A DNA stretch of 16,943 bases from Patescibacteria group bacterium. Lineage in GTDB: Bacteria; Patescibacteriota; Minisyncoccia; Phycocordibacterales; UBA12088. Below, one piece after another: positions 14,683 through 16,943 of the stretch. Position 1 is the first letter of the stretch, and the number at the start of each line of letters is the position of its first letter. The notes beneath the pieces are model-generated. The model was not told the DNA's origin, did no database searches, and was given only the letters and a program-made list of their open reading frames with translations. The position numbers and the translations under genes are program-made. The stretch lies in NCBI GenBank assembly GCA_015491145.1, contig WFWM01000081.1, forward strand, positions 1-16,943. Direction: 5' to 3'.

Positions 14683-15609
14683 CTACGGGCGCGACACCGA
14701 GGATGCTTTCCACCTCGCCACCGCAATAAGAAGGGCGGGAGCAAACAGGAGGGATGAGATCGTTCCGGCAACAACGCCAACGAGGAGGGTGAGGGCAAAC
14801 CACCGGGTACTCTCTGCTCCCCACACCGCAAGCGCAACCAGTACTACAAGCGTGGTAAGGGAAGTGTTGATTGAGCGCATCAGTGAGGCGCGCACCGCCG
14901 CATCAACTTCCTGCACGAAATCGGCACGCTCAGCTCGCTCCCCCAACGACGCGAGACGTTCCCGCAGGCGATCGAACACCACAATCGTATCGTTCACCGA
15001 GTAGCCGGCAATCGCAAGGAGCGCCGTTACAAACAGGAGGTCAATCGTCGATCCCACGAAGTGGGCAGCGAGCGTGATGAGCGCGGTGGGAACTGCCACA
15101 TCATGGATGAGTGCCGCAATGGCAGCGATGCCGTACCACCACGAAGCCACCGGCCGCGACACCGTGCGAAATGCAAATGCGAGGTACAGCACAATGATGA
15201 GAAACACGAGCAGGATTGCCCACACCGCCTTCGCGCGCAATTCAGCGCTGAGCGTCGGGCCAATTTCCGCCAAGCGCTCTATTTCGACTGCCGACCCTGT
15301 AATGCGCTTAATGAGCGATTGGATCACAGGAACCTGCTGCGCTACCGCCTGAGTGGTCCGCCACAGTACCTCAAACCGCCGGGGATCGTGGAGCCGAACC
15401 TCCACCGCAGCGAATCCCTCCTGCTCGAGTGCTCGTTGCAACTGAAGCAGCGTGGGGTCGGAGATGGATCCCGTCTCGAGGCGGAAGGTGAGGGACGCCC
15501 CGCCGGTGAAATCGATGCCGAGCGGGAGCCCCTTCCACACCACCACTCCAACGCTCCCAACGAGGAGCAGCGCAAAGAGGGTAAGGAGAATCCGGAAGTG
15601 CCGCATCAT
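14683..15609 (-). CDS. secF: Protein translocase subunit SecF
   Basis: Inner-membrane partner of SecD that uses the proton gradient to pull secreted proteins from the SecYEG channel. The 308-residue product has a first membrane helix (ILLTLFALLLVGSVGVVVW, 7-25), GIDFTGGASLTF (31-42, periplasmic start motif), and ERLAEIGPTLSAELRAKAVW (111-130) leading into the five-helix bundle. LLAIAGYSVNDTIVVFDRLRE (197-217) is the SecF signature. RSINTSLTTLVVLVALAVWG (245-264) and a last helix follow. The size is normal. The ATG (15607-15609) overlaps the secD stop (15606-15608), so the pair is translationally coupled. A second ATG follows at once. The longer frame upstream lies inside secD. Confidence 0.95.
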   Translation of the reverse strand: MMRHFRILLTLFALLLVGSVGVVVWKGLPLGIDFTGGASLTFRLETGSISDPTLLQLQRALEQEGFAAVEVRLHDPRRFEVLWRTTQAVAQQVPVIQSLIKRITGSAVEIERLAEIGPTLSAELRAKAVWAILLVFLIIVLYLAFAFRTVSRPVASWWYGIAAIAALIHDVAVPTALITLAAHFVGSTIDLLFVTALLAIAGYSVNDTIVVFDRLRERLASLGERAERADFVQEVDAAVRASLMRSINTSLTTLVVLVALAVWGAESTRWFALTLLVGVVAGTISSLLFAPALLIAVARWKASSVSRP

Positions 15610-16922
15610 ACTCCAGGAGAACGCCAAAGCCACGCCAAGCGGGCGAGGATGGGGATGCTCGCTGCAGCCTGCAGCCACACCCTGCCTACTACCATTGCGG
15701 AGAACATCGAAACGAGGACTCCGAGCCCGAATACGAGCGCGAATCCTTCCACGAAGGAAGTGCCGAGCCAGTAGAGCACCCCGGCAGTGAGGAGACTTGT
15801 GAGGTTGCCGTCGCGTACTGCAGGCCACGCTCTCGCAAACGCCGCATCGATGGCGGCAGGAAGTGGCTTGTTCCCTTCCCGCAATTCTTCCTTGAGCCGC
15901 TCAAAGACGAGCACATTCGCATCCACCGCCATCCCGAGTGAGAGAATGAAGCCCGCAATGCCGGCCGCGGTGAGCACTACAGGGATGAGCTGGAAGAGAG
16001 CAAGCATCAGAACGCCGTAGCTTGCCAGCGCAAACACCGCCACCAATCCCGGAATGCGGTACCATCCCAGCAGGAACATCGCAACAAGCACGAGCGCCCA
16101 CACAGCGGCGCGCAACCCAGCCTGCACCGTTGCTGCGCCAATGAGCGGGCCTACCTGCTGGGTACCCACGAGCTTGATCGGCACCGGCAACGCTCCAAAG
16201 TTCAGGTTTCGAGCGATTTCCCGAGCTTCCTCAACAGTGAACGAGCCGCTTATTTGCGCCTGCCCTCCCGCAATCGGCTCGCGAATCACCGGAGCGGTAA
16301 CAAGCTTCCCGTCGAGGAAAATGGCGAGCTGTCGGCCCACATTCTCCTTCGTGATCGTATAGAACCGTTTCGCTCCCTCACTGTCGAAAGTGAGCAGCAC
16401 CACCGGTTCAGATGGCCCTGCTGCCCCTCCCTCAAACTGCAATTGCGCCCGCTTGAGGAACCGACCCGTGAGGCCGGTTGGTTCGTATTGCGGCGAACCT
16501 GTTGCGGAAGAGGTGGCCTCTTCCCGCACGAGCTTGAACTCGAGCAGTGGCGTCTGGCCGATGCGACGGATCGCTTCCGCCACATCGGTCACCCCCGGCA
16601 ACTCAACGCGTACCCGCCACTTCGATTCACTCTCCTTCCCTCCCACGAAGGATGCCCGTTCCACCCGCACCACCGGTTCCGCCACGCCAAAGAGGTTGAC
16701 GCGACGCTCCAGCACATCCCGAAGCGTCCGCATCGCTTCGCGCACCTCCGATGGAGGCACTTCGGATGTGTCGGCTTCGTAGGTCAGCTCAATCCCTCCG
16801 GCAAGGTCCAGGCCGAGACGAAAGGGAAATGACCCCTGCCCGCTCGCGTTCCACCACACGAACCACGCCCCTGCTCCCACCAATCCAGCGAGTACACCTG
16901 CCGTAAGCCAGAGACGCACCAT
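15606..16922 (-). CDS. secD: Protein translocase subunit SecD
   Basis: Membrane subunit of the SecDF complex that completes protein export. The 438-residue product is of the compact form common in small-genome bacteria (E. coli SecD has over 600). It has an N-terminal membrane helix (LTAGVLAGLVGAGAWFVWW, 6-24), LGLDLAGGIELTYE (36-49) and the first periplasmic domain with ERRVNLFGVAEPVV (72-85) and LPGVTDVAEAIRRIGQT (108-124). Next come ISGSFTVEEAREIARNLNFGALPVPI (224-249) and the helix bundle with AGFILSLGMAVDANVLVFERLKEE (323-346) and RDGNLTSLLTAGVLYWLG (370-387). Asp and Arg residues of the proton path fall in these blocks. It is the first gene of secD-secF-kinase. TATAGT ends 7 bases before the ATG, so the operon mRNA is probably leaderless. 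Confidence 0.96.
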   Translation of the reverse strand: MVRLWLTAGVLAGLVGAGAWFVWWNASGQGSFPFRLGLDLAGGIELTYEADTSEVPPSEVREAMRTLRDVLERRVNLFGVAEPVVRVERASFVGGKESESKWRVRVELPGVTDVAEAIRRIGQTPLLEFKLVREEATSSATGSPQYEPTGLTGRFLKRAQLQFEGGAAGPSEPVVLLTFDSEGAKRFYTITKENVGRQLAIFLDGKLVTAPVIREPIAGGQAQISGSFTVEEAREIARNLNFGALPVPIKLVGTQQVGPLIGAATVQAGLRAAVWALVLVAMFLLGWYRIPGLVAVFALASYGVLMLALFQLIPVVLTAAGIAGFILSLGMAVDANVLVFERLKEELREGNKPLPAAIDAAFARAWPAVRDGNLTSLLTAGVLYWLGTSFVEGFALVFGLGVLVSMFSAMVVGRVWLQAAASIPILARLAWLWRSPGV

Positions 16923-16929
16923 AGGGAGG

Positions 16930-16935
16930 ACTATA
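16930..16935 (-). promoter_or_regulatory. -10 element of secD operon (leaderless)
   Basis: Minus-strand TATAGT (five of six consensus bases) ends 7 bases before the secD ATG. The -35 would fall outside the window. The CCTCCCT between the -10 and the ATG is not a Shine-Dalgarno. Confidence 0.6.
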
Positions 16936-16943
16936 GCGCACCC

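Overview
This is a GC-rich bacterial chromosome segment (roughly 60% GC by eye) with tightly packed, mostly short single-copy housekeeping genes. The gene set points to a Patescibacteria/CPR-type (Parcubacteria-like) bacterium: compact SecD and SecF, an archaeal-type UMP kinase, a UPF0200-like small kinase, MurC/MurD beside proteins I cannot assign, tRNAs without encoded CCA, and a very divergent 16S rRNA. The phylum is an inference from gene style. I could not run a tree.

Layout. Positions 1-230: the end of a plus-strand RsmI-like fragment and its intrinsic terminator. Positions 229-4329 (minus): a peptidoglycan precursor operon murD - unknown 449-aa gene - murC. Positions 4395-5934 (plus): two unknown genes, running tail-to-tail into a short nucleotide-sugar dehydrogenase (minus, to 6827). 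Positions 6856-7212: tRNA-Leu(CAG) and a folded intergenic element. Positions 7213-8653 (minus): a low-GC pair, ATP-grasp ligase then dihydrofolate reductase. Positions 8687-10342 (minus): a Tat-signal protein with a peptidoglycan-binding-like motif. Positions 10406-10511 (plus): an orphan small RNA with its own promoter and terminator. Positions 10617-12612 (minus): an rRNA unit of promoter, 16S and tRNA-Ile(GAT), with no 23S downstream. Positions 12619-13412 (plus): pyrH. Positions 13391-16935 (minus): a GNAT acetyltransferase, then a secD-secF-kinase operon.

The main result is a set of linked translation-initiation features. (1) After helix 45 the 16S gene does not contain the anti-Shine-Dalgarno CACCUCC. 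(2) Every protein gene that heads a transcription unit, with one weak exception, has a -10 promoter element only 5-10 bases before its ATG, which predicts leaderless or nearly leaderless mRNAs. The rRNA, tRNA and sRNA promoters use the same -35/-10 grammar at normal distances and serve as internal controls. (3) Beside the rRNA unit lies a roughly 70-nt RNA that displays CCUCCCUCCCU, an anti-SD-like sequence, in a hairpin loop. The 16S also carries a compensated change in the 530-loop pseudoknot, which argues that it is functional and would make it a poor target for common amplicon primers.

Together the window covers cell-wall precursor synthesis (MurC, MurD), folate, pyrimidine nucleotide and perhaps CoA metabolism, protein export (SecDF) and translation (16S, two tRNAs), plus five or so lineage-specific proteins.
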